Below, piece after piece: positions 34,538 through 45,366 of a stretch of 64,000 bases of DNA. The notes beneath the pieces are model-generated. The model saw only the letters and a program-made list of their open reading frames with translations. It ran no database searches and was not told the DNA's origin. Location of the stretch: contig JAAXNY010000005.1 of the NCBI GenBank assembly GCA_013420905.1, positions 3,720,001 to 3,784,000 on the forward strand. Direction: 5' to 3'. Source of the stretch: Collybia mongolica. Lineage: Eukaryota > Basidiomycota > Agaricomycetes > Agaricales > Clitocybaceae. Every line of letters begins with the position of its first letter. Position 1 is the first letter of the stretch. The translations under genes were made by a program, and so were the position numbers.

Positions 34538-36047
34538 ATGGCGAAGAAGGTGCCCAACAAAGCTAAGGTGATACGCCCGAAACGCCCGACACGCTCGAGA
34601 CGCGTAAACAAGAAAATCCCTATGCCAATGGCTCATTTAGGCGAATCCGTGAGTTGACCGCCAATATGACCTCATTTTGCCCTTTTCTAACTTGTGTGAC
34701 TCATAGCTAACACTCTGGGGCCTTGATTCCAGGGAATGGTTAGAAGATCCATTGATCTGGTCTTCACGGGGCCATCCCAATGTGACGATGCCAATACCTT
34801 CTTGGGGTTGGTTTTCGTTTGACCAAGGAAGGCACCATCAAGTTAATCAACCATATGGTACTCAACTCCCAGAACCGGACAATACACCTTCACCTTCACC
34901 CGCTACCGGCGCTCCCAACGCTACATCATTTCAGGTGCCCAGTGATATCACGAGTGATCTGCAAGGACATAGCGTACCTCGTCATATTTACGAGCCACAT
35001 GGCCTGTATAATACTCATCATGCGGTATCAAATGAAGGAGTTAACGGCACACCTCCGACATCAATTTATCTTCCTTCACCAACGCTAGCTCAATCTCTGA
35101 TGCTTCATGACATCATGGACAACGTAGAGAATGGTGACAGCAGTGGTTCAGCATCTACTACTACAACCCCAGAATGTTTTACTCCTTCAGACAGCTTGCC
35201 ATATACTACGAGTCCTTCGAGCATGGGTTCAGGCGATCAATTGGACGATGCGACGGGCATTCACAGTTCCGCCCCATCACATATGGGGTCGAACTCTTCG
35301 AACCCAGGAACTTCATACGATTCTTCTTCAAGTTTTACTACATTTCATTCATTACAACAACTGTACGTTCCGTCAAGCGCAGCACAAGTCAGCCTCTCCA
35401 CCGGCACCGCCATGTTTGCCTCGACGGCGTACGCTACTCCAAACCCCTATCTTCCTCACCACCAGTCCACACCAAGCATGGGTCAAAGCTGGCCTCAATC
35501 TACGGCTTATCTCTCGCATGGTGGTGTGGACTCCTTGCATCCATCAGCGCCACCCGCCCAAATCATCTACTCGAACATGGCTGATCATAGTTTGGCACCA
35601 ATGATCCCCTATGTGAGTATAATACGCAACCGCCGCAACACCCATAACGCTCCATCTAACCATGACCCGAGTGGTGGATATTCTCATGGAAGTAATTTCG
35701 CTGGTCCAAGTCGAGCTAGCCGAGTGTCACCAAGCAGTAGCCGGTCCCACCATATTACTGGCACTGCAGCATACGGCCTTGTAAGAAGAGCCCACACAAA
35801 TCCCATGCACACTAGCAATAGCCAGGTTTCCCGTAGTATCCCTACGGCGAGCAGCCAGCTACCTATGGGCACTGGCTACAGTTGGGGCACTCCCCATCAA
35901 GGAAACGGCCCCAATTTGACTGCGAACTTGAACGCCAATTCACCCACCAGAAGTTCAGGTGTTGGGTATGCACGAGACAGTGGCTCATCTGACGACATGT
36001 CTCGTTGGGATCTCGGTCGTAGAAATCCCGGTTTTCATCCTCAATAG
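34538..36047 (+). CDS. Unrecognised protein: basic N-terminus and Ser/Thr/Asn-rich body
   Basis: Two exons: 34538..34648 and 34707..36047, 483 aa. The first 30 residues are strongly basic (MAKKVPNKAKVIRPKRPTRSRRVNKK) and could be a nuclear signal or DNA contact. Then comes a conserved-looking stretch (LWGLDSREWLEDPLIWSSRGHP; PIPSWGWFSFDQG). The rest is low in charge and rich in Ser, Thr, Pro, Asn and His, as in fungal transcription factor activation regions. There is no HMG box, homeobox or zinc finger. The function is unknown; a nuclear role is only an inference from composition. Confidence 0.6.
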
Positions 36048-36501
36048 CAACAATGATCCAAGATGGGCGCCGTTATCAATGTTGATTGATCGCTCATCCA
36101 TTTTTTTCGCATCGCATCGCCACTTCCTCAGAACAAGATCTCCTGCCGGCGGAACAGTGTTTTTTTTACGTTTATACATAATTCAGCATTTATTCAGGCG
36201 TCAACGGTATGCGGGGTTCTCGTTGAGTTATCTTTATGCCAATTCTTGCCTTTTTTCGTCTTCTGCTGTGTACTTTATTAACATGCTGTTAGTAGCCCAT
36301 TCGTTCTCAAAATTTGTGTTGTTGCAGAATGATTGATTATTAAATGGTTGATAGTTAATATATTAATTCTTCAATCTGTTTGGGAGGAGGTACGGCTAAT
36401 AAGCAACGATACGGGTATGGCTTGGGAAAAGCCCTGCGTATTCATTGACTTCGTGATGAACAGGTAATATAGGAAGTATCACGCAATACTTTAAACGAGC
36501 A
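36048..36501. other. Intergenic between convergent genes
   Basis: AT-rich 3' flanks; no gene seen. Confidence 0.45.
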
Positions 36502-38115
36502 TCAGTGGGTTCTCTGCTTCTTTGAATATATTTTCGAGGTCGTGCCACTATCGGCACTGCGCTTTAACTGGGTGTCTGGAGACGGTTCAGGGGTTACGGA
36601 GTCACCAAACAGTCGTTTATTCAAGACTTCATCGAAGTGTTGAAACTCAAAGGCAAAACATTCAGCCCTGAGTGCGCCTTTGCTATACATTCCTTCCATC
36701 ATGCCAGACAGGAACTTTGGCACAAGGTCTGGAAAGAGGATAGTCCTTTGGTAGACATGCTGCTTTACCTGGAATTGCGTCGTAAGCCCTGTGAAGGAAT
36801 ATTTGGTTTGTAGTATTCATCAGAGCTTACATTAGGTGGGACATCAGAAAATTGTTCCAATTCTAGTGGATTGCCTTGGACACACTTGAAGGTTCCCATA
36901 TAAAACCACGCTTCGTCGGAACGATAGAACAAATTACAAGTTTTCCCAACCACTGGCTTTCTACCTCGTTCCCAGATACCGGTACCGCTGAGAGCTTTCG
37001 GATTGTATCGGCAGAATGGTAGAATAGCTACGGCTCGAGAGATGCTGTCCGTCGACCATATCACCTCTTGATCATTGTAGAGTAGGGTCTCCGGAGTTGC
37101 TTCAAGTCTATTAAAACACGTGAGGTTACTGTAGTGGTTGATTGTTGTTGGTAACTTACAAAATATTCCAAATATCCTGTAGTTAAGATTTAGGTTAAGC
37201 TAACGACTCAAAAGAAGGCCCCTCACGTCTGAGAACCTGAGACTAAACTGTCTTGTATAAGGTCGAATCCCGCTTGGATAGAGCCTATCAGGCGCCGAAG
37301 TAAGAAACGTTCTGTAATTGAACCTGCTCGTTGGGATCTAAACGGACGAGCTTTGGAACAACGAATAGTGACATATGCTTGACGAGACTCACATGGTCGT
37401 TCTCGGGGTCACGCTCACGCCTCAGTTCTTCGAGTTTAGCTTCAACGTCGTGGTACTCCTACAGGAATAGAAATGAAGAGATGGGACAAGGAGAATTGTC
37501 ATGTAAGCTCACTTGTTGTATACTTGCATTGGCAGATTTCTGCGTCTTGTACTTTTCTCTGTTTGATTTGCACTTGCCTCGCAATTGAGCTATTTTTGTA
37601 TCCTTGAGAGAGGAAGAGGCAGACTATATATGTACTTAAAGAATCCATGCAAATAAGTGGAAGTACCTTCTCCGCCTCAACCTTATTCTTTTCTTCGGAA
37701 AGCTCTGCGAGTTGGTCCTTTGTCTTTTCTAGTACCTGTACTCCTTCCATACTTAGGATCGAAGGCATTTCATTAGGGATGGACGAACCTTTTCAAGCTG
37801 CACCACGTGTTGATCGTCTTCCGTCACGCGTCGGGATTGAACAAGTTCAGATTCCAACTGTTTGACATGTGTTTTAAGGCGGTCATTTTCGGCTTCTAAG
37901 ATACGTGTACAGTCTATATGGGAGGACGTCGAGTTGGACCGGTCGGAGTGGGCAAGTGACCGCTAGTGTTCGCAGTATCTGGTGAGTCTCTGGAGTCTAA
38001 GTTTTTAACTACAACATACCTGGTTCGCGTCCGAGAGCTGCGCGCGCAGGAGTTTGAGTTCCTGCCCCAGAAGTTTAATCATCTCTCTGGCAAGCTCGGG
38101 ATCCTCAGTGTCCAT
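36502..38115 (-). CDS. Coiled-coil protein with conserved C-terminal domain, tandem paralogue A
   Basis: The start is MDTEDPELAREMIKLLGQELK at 38115. Nine or so short introns can be placed with frame kept. The N-terminal half is coiled coil (LEAENDRLKTHVKQLESEL; KDQLAELSEEKNKVEAEK; YHDVEAKLEELRRERD). The C-terminal domain begins near FNYRTFLTSAP and runs through VIWSTDSISRAVAILPFCRYNP, CNLFYRSDEAWFYMGTFKCVQ and LEQFSDVPP, then VPKFLSGMMEGMYSKGALRAECFAFEF. It ends in a basic KKQRTH. Paralogue B has the same order of parts. I do not recognise the domain. The pattern of a core plus a YMG.F.CV motif suggests a lineage-specific family. Confidence 0.6.
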
Positions 38116-38468
38116 ATCGAACACTTGAAATAATAGCGGACTATTTGTTGTTGTAGCTGGTAATCTAAATTTTCGAGTGGGAAAGACAGATATGTAGGGC
38201 AAATATGAGCACAAGTTGTGGCGTGACGGTGGTTAGCCGGCGACGATCGTAACGCGCCAGGACCATTTCAGGGCCCAGAAACTTTTATATATGTTGTTGC
38301 ACGTGCAGACGGATTTTCGGGAGCTTAAGTTGAAGATTTTTCTTTCATATCATACGGCTGGAGCGCAACAGGTGGAGAGACACAGCATACAATCAGCGTC
38401 CACTGGTCAAACACCATTAAAGAGTTCATACAAATTTCGACACTTGGCACCGGATAGTTAGTTTATGG
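38116..38468. other. Spacer between tandem paralogues A and B
   Basis: Promoter of paralogue A and 3' flank of B. No gene seen. Confidence 0.45.
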
Positions 38469-40107
38469 TCACACCCTTGATTTCTTCGAATGAGGTTTAT
38501 GATACGAGTCGTCATCAGCACTGCGCTTCGACTGGATTCCAGCACCCGGGACACGTATAGCAGTCCCTTGTGAGGAACTAAGCACCCCGCTATCCTTGAG
38601 CAGCTTCTTGTTCAACGTCCCGTCGAAACTGAGGAACCTGAACGCAAGGCACTCAACTTTGAGAATACCTTGGGTATATATTGCTTCAACCAGATCGGAG
38701 ACCAATTTGGGGATAGGATCGGGGGAAATGACAGTTCTGGAAGTCACATACTTCTTCATCTACAGACATAATCAAAATTTTGTGACGGAAGAAAACAAGC
38801 TGTTATACTCACATGCAAGGGGAGTGTTTTATACTGTTCTAAATCGAGCGGTATGACCTGTACACACTCAAAACTTCCCATATAAGCCCAACCCTTGTGA
38901 CCATAGAATATAACGCATTTTTGCCCAGCTGTGAGCGGCTTATTTGTGACACTATGTTTCCATTCGTCTTCAGAGCTATCGATGTAATAATGGTGCAAGG
39001 GGCGAATAGCGATCGCACGGGATATGGTATCAGACGACCACATTATCTGCTTGTCGGAAAATTGGATAACTTGGAGTCCTGACACAGAACTACCATAGGT
39101 AAGAAATCATTAAGGAGGTCAAGTAATATAAAGCTATAGTACACGCACAGGATTATTTTGGTATCCTACACGTCGACGTCAAAAATCGGACTTCAGCACT
39201 CTGTTTAAACAGAAGTAGATACACCGTCACCTCTTGTACTACTAACTCCTTATTAGAGGCTTGTACTTCGTTTGGACGAGAGATACGGGGTGCCGATACA
39301 AGGAATTTTTGGTAGTTGAAATGTTGTTTCTCTTGTTCTTGGTTGAGGGACTGCTAGAAGGGAGTTACTGACTAAATCACAGAATGAGCTGGAAACATAC
39401 CCGATTCTCCACTTTATCACGTTCATACTTGAACTGCTTGGCCTGTGTTTGCGCTTCGTCAAATCTCTGGGGGGTAGCGTGAGTTGCGAAAGAAAGAAAG
39501 AGCAGAAACGCGTACTTTCTGAAGAGCGGCCATACTGGTCCTTTCGGTGGTGATCTTTTCTTTGTATAATTTGATTGCCTCTTGAAGACGAGAGATATCT
39601 TCATCCTGGAATATACAAGTAAGCATCCATAGTCATGAATGTGTGCAAAACGTCATAGATACCTTTTTCTTCAATAACCTGTCTTTATTTGAAAGTTGAT
39701 TACCCATATCCTTGGTTGCACCACGTCATCAGCTTCGCGGAGGCCTCAGGTAGAGGTATCTTAGCTAGTGCGTACCGGCTTTTCGGATGCATTATAAGCT
39801 GGGGTCAGTTGGGCTTGAGCAACTTCGAGTTCTAGAGCTCTGATCTGCGCCTTGAGGTCTGCATTCTCGGATTCTACAGCATGTACACGTTCTGTGCTTG
39901 AAGAGCTAGCTCCTTCTGACCTTCGTGTGGAGCCCTATCCCCCATAATAGTTAGATACGGAAATCGGACATGTAGCTATAATAGATTAGGAACCAGGCGC
40001 TGGCAACTTACCTCCTTCGCTTCCTGGAGTTGACTTCGAAGTTGTTTAAGCTCCTGCCCGAGTAATCGTATCATTTCATTAGCAAGTTCAGTATCCTCGA
40101 TCTCCAT
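38469..40107 (-). CDS. Coiled-coil protein with conserved C-terminal domain, tandem paralogue B
   Basis: The start is MEIEDTELANEMIRLLGQELKQ at 40107; many short introns. The first exon encodes nearly the same 30 residues as paralogue A. The coiled-coil segments are RVHAVESENADLKAQIRALELEV, DEDISRLQEAIKLYKEKI and RFDEAQTQAKQFKYERDKVENR. The C-terminal domain has FNYQKFLVSAP, IMWSSDTISRAIAIRPLHHYY, CVIFYGHKGWAYMGSFECVQ and LVSDLVEAIYTQGILKVECLAFRF, ending in KPHSKKSRV. Each motif has its counterpart in A. The middle exons near 39180-39340 are less certain. Head-to-head with NDUFA1, with start codons 209 bp apart. Confidence 0.6.
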
Positions 40108-40316
40108 GTTGAGATAGATGTTAAGCGTAGATTGTCGCCTTGGATTTTCGTCAAATTGTGGAGGGCCCGAACAAGGGGAAATTCTTCGTAAGTATGCGCG
40201 ACGAAGAGCGTGACAGGCCACAACCGGCACGTGCATGAACTGTTTGCATGAGCCTCCAGAGCCAAATACCTCGACAATCCTTTCCTCGACAACGCCGACG
40301 GCCAGAATCTATAGCT
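40108..40316. promoter_or_regulatory. Bidirectional promoter region, paralogue B / NDUFA1
   Basis: 209 bp between divergent start codons; no TATA box seen. Confidence 0.45.
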
Positions 40317-40744
40317 ATGCCTGTTCCCTGGGAAGCACTCATTCCGTTTGGTTCATATCTTACGTTTCTCGGGATATAAATGAGAAGTCTAATCGAAAAA
40401 CACCAAATACAGGTCTCCTTACGGCCATGTTCGGGGCTGCCGGAACACTCTTAAATGTGTCGACCAGAGGTCAGAACCAAGGCAAGGTTAGCATACAGCC
40501 TTTCTTTGTGACGTTCGTATCCTCAACTTGGGGACATTTTGCAGCCCGCCCGATACAACATTGACAACTGGGACGATATGATGATGAGACGGGATGAGCG
40601 GCTTACAGGCCACAAACGAGGGCAAAAAGTGCGTTTCCGACTTATATGTCTTCGAGGAAGTATTAACATAGTTTACAGGATGACCCTAAGCCACCAGCTG
40701 GCTTTGAGACAAGCAGTATATGGTACACAGAGCGGACCGCATAG
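40317..40744 (+). CDS. NDUFA1: NADH:ubiquinone oxidoreductase subunit NDUFA1 (MWFE, fungal 9.5-kDa type)
   Basis: Four exons: 40317..40350, 40413..40486, 40545..40628 and 40679..40744, coding for 85 aa. Phases fit throughout. The product begins MPVPWEALIPF, with one membrane helix (GLLTAMFGAAGTLLNVS), then the conserved matrix-type segment ARYNIDNWDDMMMRRDERLTGHKRGQ, and ends PPAGFETSSIWYTERTA. Length, the MPVPxEALIP start and the RDxRLTG motif match the fungal MWFE subunit, a small membrane-arm subunit needed for complex I assembly. The gene cannot be seen as a single open frame. Confidence 0.9.
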
Positions 40745-41027
40745 ACAAAATACAACATTCTTTCCTGACTCCCCCGGCGTATGAGAGAATTCCAGATGTC
40801 GTCGGAAAGCAGCTTTCTTCCACTGTTAGAAGCTAGTCAACCCTTTCCCAAGGCCGATATGAATAACCACCAAATTTTTAACAAGACAACCGGTTACTTC
40901 TATCCACAAGACCACTTGCGTTTAGCACTCTGGAAGATACTTAAACTTGGCATTACCTGGCAGTGTGCTACTAATAATTTTTCTCCTGGTGGCGTTGGCT
41001 CGATTGTACGGTTTTGATTGTCTATGG

Positions 41028-42504
41028 TTACGTCCCCGTCATCCTCTGAAGCCAAGTCGCAACCTCTTGCACAGGGCCCACATCCGTCCGGCAAACAAAA
41101 TCTTCCTCAAATACCCCATATCGTTTCCCTTCAAGGGATCTGCTCAAGACAGACAGCAACTCCGGAATAATGTCGTTGAGTGTATCTGTAAGTTGAAAAT
41201 CACAAGAAATGATCAGGCCATGCTTTGAACGAATCTTGGCCGTCTACTCGCACATCATTTAATGAATTGTTTGCAATTATCAAAGGAAAGGAACATACGA
41301 CATCTCCCCACGAGAAGGAGTTCTCGATTGTATATGTAAATTCAGGCGTCTGGCCATATGCCCAATCCCAGCTCTGGATAGACTATTGGTAGAAGTAACG
41401 GCTGCAGCGAGCGGAAAACTCACAGGAAGCTCGTCCAAACCCTTCTGGATATATTCAATATTCTTCAGATCATCAGTTTCCCCAATCTGAACAGCCTTCG
41501 TTTCCATCAGACTTGGTGTCAGAGTGGAGGGAAGTAAACACATACTGCCGCTCCAATACCATATTCCTTCTGGAACTCACTTACAACTGCGTCTGTGAAA
41601 AGCTCATGTACAATGGTAGGACTGAATTGCTGTAGGTTACAGACTGGAGAACGGACTGATGCGACTCCTCTGGTTATCATGGTATCCTATCACAAAAGAG
41701 GAAGGAATTCAGTCACCGTAGACGGAAGGACGTATATCAGCTTACCTTGTTCGTCCGTAGCAAGTCACCTAGGGTATCCAGTTGAGAAGATATAAGCATA
41801 GTTCCATGATGATATGCGCGTTTGTTGACGATTTTGTATGCAGAACCTGATACGTATCGACCGAAGAATATTCACGGCACCCTGTTAGCAAAAACTCGCT
41901 CGGAGAGGCCAAGAGGGACTCATTTTTTCTTCTCCCACACAAATATCATTCCTATCATTAACTCGGGCGTCAATACCGAAGGAAAGAACTGCCCGTAACG
42001 CAATTTGGGCTGTGACGTGTCGATCGAAAGAATGACGGGGTAGGTGTATCGAGAAGTTTGTGTTTCCCAAGTCCTGTACCGACGGCTCAGGCGTTAGGAA
42101 ATGCCGGTAGAAAAATGTGCAGATACGTACATGATATACTGTTCCGCCACCACTTCTCCTTCGTATGAAGGGAATGTGTGGCCTTGTGCGTAGCGCCCTG
42201 AAGTTCACCTCCTTCCACGGGTTTTGGTTTCGTCCAATAATGACGCATGGGTCGTCCCGGTATATGAAAAGCAGGGGTTCTTCTGGGTTTTTGTGTCGGA
42301 AGAGCCTGCCAAAGGACGCAAGCTCATTATACATTTCGATGGATAGTATTTGTCCACGAACCAGTCCTCGAACGTTAGATTGAAGTAGGGGTTGGTGGAC
42401 TTCGAGATGTAGATCGAATGTTGAGCGCTCGGAGGCGTACTGTAGGGTCGTGAACCAGGTACATGAAAGCGCGTCGCAACACGTCGAAGTAAAGTGAAAA
42501 CCAT
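41028..42504 (-). CDS. Lipoate-protein ligase A-like protein, mitochondrial
   Basis: The start is at 42504 (MVFTLLRRVATRFHVPGSRPYSTPP), a mitochondrial presequence. Exons are joined by seven or so short introns. Core motifs are NPYFNLTFEDW, LLFIYRDDPCVIIGRNQNPWKEVN, RRRSGGGTVYH-DLGN (lipoyl/ATP binding loop), then SGSAYKIVNKRAYHHGTMLIS, VQIGE and SWDWAYGQTPEFTYTIENSFSWGD, ending QRMTGT. The fold attaches or transfers lipoate to the H protein and 2-oxoacid dehydrogenase E2 subunits; yeast Lip3 is the counterpart. The reading is intact from start to stop. Tail-to-tail with NDUFA1. Confidence 0.88.
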
Positions 42505-42785
42505 AAGATATGTTTACGTCAAGAAACTATCTTGTCCATTAGCTTTGTTGCATGATGGTGTAAAAGAAAGAACTCTAAGAGCACCGAGCCAAATAGAATT
42601 CAATTCCTTAGACGTCTGATTTTTCTAAATTTCGCGGATCAAGCTTCAAGCTCAAGAGGAACTTGGCCAAGAGTGATATGACACGCAAATCGAGTCGATA
42701 ACTTAGGTTCACAGAATGCAGAGCTCAGACTGGATTATAATTTTATACACATCTACGTCGCCCCTCCAGAGGTTCGACCAAGAGT

Positions 42786-43470
42786 TCATTTCTGAACTGA
42801 CTTGAAGTAGGGGTTTTTAACTTCATGTATAGGTTGGCCAGCTGGCGCTCCGGGGATGGCCTTTGTAAGACCCTGTTCGCGGGGTACATGTTAGCCGATT
42901 TAAAGGGGCTGTGGTGGAGAACATACCAGCTTCTCGAACATGCAAGCGTTGAGTGTTCTTTCGGGTTTACGACAGTGGTAGTATTCCTGTTAGATTTGAG
43001 CAATGCGTGCAGAGGCCAGTTATCTCCACGCTAACCTGGTTGTTACGCTCTAAGCAGTTCCAGTGCGCCTCAAATTGTTGCAAGCAGTTTTCCCTCATTT
43101 TAGTGATTCTGATGCCAAATAGAAATGTAGGTCAGCAAACTTGAACAGATGATTAGAGGGAGCTCGCACAGGTCTGTTGCACATCTTGTCACCCGTCGTC
43201 CCTCCTTTAAGCAATGCGCGGGATCCCGGTTCTCAGCCTTGCAAAGCATAAAATCCTCTACGAGAGTATACTATTTTATATCGACTCATTGATGGAACGG
43301 GATGATAGCTTACCATTGTAGTCCTTGCAATACGCTCCGATGAAAAAAGCGGCGCTCTTCAGTGGTGCACTCGTCACCCCGAGCTCCTCGACTTTTGGGA
43401 TATTGTCCGGGAGGGGTGTTGGGTCGACATAGGCATTAGTTTCCACCGAACCGGCCTGGAAAGAGCTCAT
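42786..43470 (-). CDS. NDUFA8: NADH:ubiquinone oxidoreductase subunit NDUFA8 (quadruple CX9C)
   Basis: Five exons from MSSFQAGSVETNAYVDPTPL at 43470 to the stop at 42786. Four CX9C pairs are visible after splicing: CKDYNEDFMLC, CLKEGRRVTRC, CLQQFEAHWNC and CRKPERTLNAC. They are followed by KLGLTKAIPGAP and the end NPYFKSVQK. Each pair forms a disulfide-linked hairpin; such proteins are imported by the Mia40 pathway. This is the 19-21 kDa intermembrane-space subunit of complex I. The stretch DNIPKVEELGVTSAPLKSAAFFIGAYC near the start is nearly invariant in fungi. Same strand as the lipoate ligase, with 281 bp between. Confidence 0.93.
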
Positions 43471-43619
43471 GGTTGACGAGGGCGGGTGAGGTGGTATTCA
43501 ACGTCGGGATAATTAGGCGGGTGGGAACTTTGCGCGGAGTTCTGATTTCGTATTACATGCTTGAAGTTGCCCATCGACCAGAACAACTAACACGAAAATA
43601 CTCTTTCATCTCATAGAAA
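43471..43619. promoter_or_regulatory. Short bidirectional promoter, NDUFA8 / small acidic-tailed protein
   Basis: 149 bp between divergent start codons. No TATA box seen. Confidence 0.45.
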
Positions 43620-44219
43620 ATGGTATGTCTGGTGTTCATTCACTTCTTAAAGGTTTGACAACTGTTTAGCCTCCAAGGGCCCAACCAAAAATTCACCAAC
43701 TTCAGCTGAGAACACATAAGTTAACGATCATGATCACTGTGCCACCCTCGACAACACTCGCTGAACTCAAAGAAGAAGCCCTATCTGCGTTGGTGTCAGA
43801 TGTGAACCAAGTTGAAGATGTGCCCAAAGTCACGAGTGGCGACGATTTCGAGATCTGTAGAGCGGCGAAGGACAAAGGAAAACCCACAGGCGAATATGAG
43901 CCATTGGACCTCACAAAGCAGATTAGGGATTACGGTTTGAGTGGCTGGGACACATTATACCTGCAGTTCAGGGATTCGTCTGGTAAGCCGTCGTCATTCA
44001 ATACCTGTGTTGTCTCCTGTTTCATCACGCATCGTAACATCCCCAAATATTACTCGTTCGCCGCCAATTTGTTGTTGCTCTGGGCATACAGGCGATTTGC
44101 TCCCTGTTACCTTTTCGCAACCCAGCATTGAAGATGAAGACGAAGAGCCACCCATAGAGGAGGACTATCTGATGTCCAGCACGAGCAGAGGAAAGAGGAA
44201 AGCACATTTTGATGATTAA
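43620..44219 (+). CDS. Unrecognised small protein, possibly ubiquitin-like fold, with ATG-only first exon
   Basis: Three exons: 43620..43622 (just the ATG), 43670..43982 and 44092..44219, coding for 147 aa. The 47-bp first intron has GTATGT and TTTAG ends. The product reads M-PPRAQPKIHQLQLRTHKLTI, then TVPPSTTLAELKEEALSAL, LDLTKQIRDYGLSGWDTLYLQF and VTFSQPSIEDEDEEPP, with a basic end (SRGKRKAHFDD). The alternation of strands around TLAELKEEAL and the length of the core suggest a beta-grasp fold, but this is an inference. A second ATG at 43730 could start a shorter form. Function unknown. Confidence 0.65.
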
Positions 44220-44309
44220 GGTTACAGGTCCTGTTTCTCATATAAGTTACACTTTCTGGGGATATTTCACACAGCCTGGATTATCCGGGAATAATTTTTG
44301 CTTGGGGTT

Positions 44310-45014
44310 TTACGCCGACCGTTGAGGAACCTCTGATTTTTTCCACGACTGTGGTGTCAGTGGTAGAAGCGCCGCGGCGACCCGGCGACCCTCCTCTGAG
44401 AGTAGATTGTAAGTTGAGCAAGCATTGCGCTGGCGAAATATAGATTTCAATGAGACCTCTCCTACAACAAAAAAAAGAAGGGCTACGCACTGTGTCCATA
44501 ACATCAACCTGAATTCCTATCTGGTTCAGATAGGTTCGCAGAGCAGGAGGTGCTTGTGATATTCGCTTGCCAGTTCCAAGCAGCAAAATTTCTGTCCCAA
44601 ATGTCGTGTAAGCGTCGCAGAACCTTCTGCAATAAGTAGTGCCTCACCAGGCTTCGGCACAACGGTTTCGAATATCTCAAAGTGCTCCTTTCCCCATCCT
44701 CCCCACAATTCCTTCGGTACATCCCACAAGAACACTTTGCCCTCCAAGAAAATACATGCAGAAGGTAAAAGGAGTCCGTCGGCAAGTTGTATTCCTTCTT
44801 CTGTAATTGAGTTCACCTGCACGGCTGGTGGGTTATCGTCCGCGAGCATATTGGTGAACGATCGGTCATTCCGCACGGCACTAGCATGAATAGCTCGATG
44901 TTGGGTAGCAACTATGGGGCGATAATTCTTTCCAGTTCGCACATGGTGACATGAGGATTTGAGAGAAAGGCGTCCGGCGCGCTGCAAAGCATGAGGGATG
45001 ACACGGAAAGACAT
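44310..45014 (-). CDS. NDUFAF3: Mitochondrial complex I assembly factor NDUFAF3 (Mth938 domain)
   Basis: Three exons from MSFRVIPHALQRAGRLSLKSS at 45014. An apparent long exon to 44526 is misleading: the true splice leaves after VVPKPG and resumes at EILLLGTGKRISQAPPALRTYL, then NQIGIQVDVMDT and, after another intron, RNACSTYNLLSEEGRRVAAALLP. The N-terminal ~45 residues are a basic presequence. FLWDVPKELWGGWGKEHFEIFE marks the DUF498/Mth938 fold. NDUFAF3 works with NDUFAF4 in early assembly of the complex I Q module. Divergent from the next gene, with 352 bp between starts. Confidence 0.9.
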
Positions 45015-45366
45015 TGTGAGTGGAGAGGCCTAGAGTCTAGTAGTAGAACGGAATCCGGAAATTTCTGTCGCACGTGACGTCATCTGCAAGGGGTTACTTA
45101 TTTTTGCTCAAGCTAGGTGCTACGCATGTGCAGTGCTTTCTGAAGCTGGAGAAAAGTATTGTAGGAGAGGCTCCTACGTATTATTTAGCTTTTGAGAGGA
45201 GTCTGTATGTTATCTTAAATGGTTGGCTGCTTGTGCGACGCGACGCGTCAATGCACGTGACGGGATAAAGCCCTTATCCCAGCCCATTTGTCCATCCAAT
45301 CAGAGCTTCTATCTCCAAAAAATTGCCGGAGGTCATCCAAACCTTCACCAGATATTCTCAGAGTCG
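45015..45366. promoter_or_regulatory. Bidirectional promoter, NDUFAF3 / Utp8-like gene, with CACGTGAC boxes
   Basis: Two copies of CACGTGAC: one at 45071-45083 fused to a CRE-like TGACGTCAT, one at 45254-45261. CACGTG is the site for bHLH factors of the Cbf1/USF type; TGACGTCA is the bZIP/CREB site. Confidence 0.55.

Noticed and set aside
34148..34611. Minus-strand frames upstream of the Ser-rich gene
   Set aside because: No conserved motifs and no plausible splicing; they overlap the first exon of a better supported plus-strand gene.
37255..37275. GGTCGAATCCCGC, another tRNA-like B box
   Set aside because: It is in the spliced reading of paralogue A and no tRNA stem structure can be drawn.
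44526..45014. NDUFAF3 read as a single 162-aa exon
   Set aside because: The last third departs from the family; splicing after VVPKPG restores the conserved C-terminus through to 44310.
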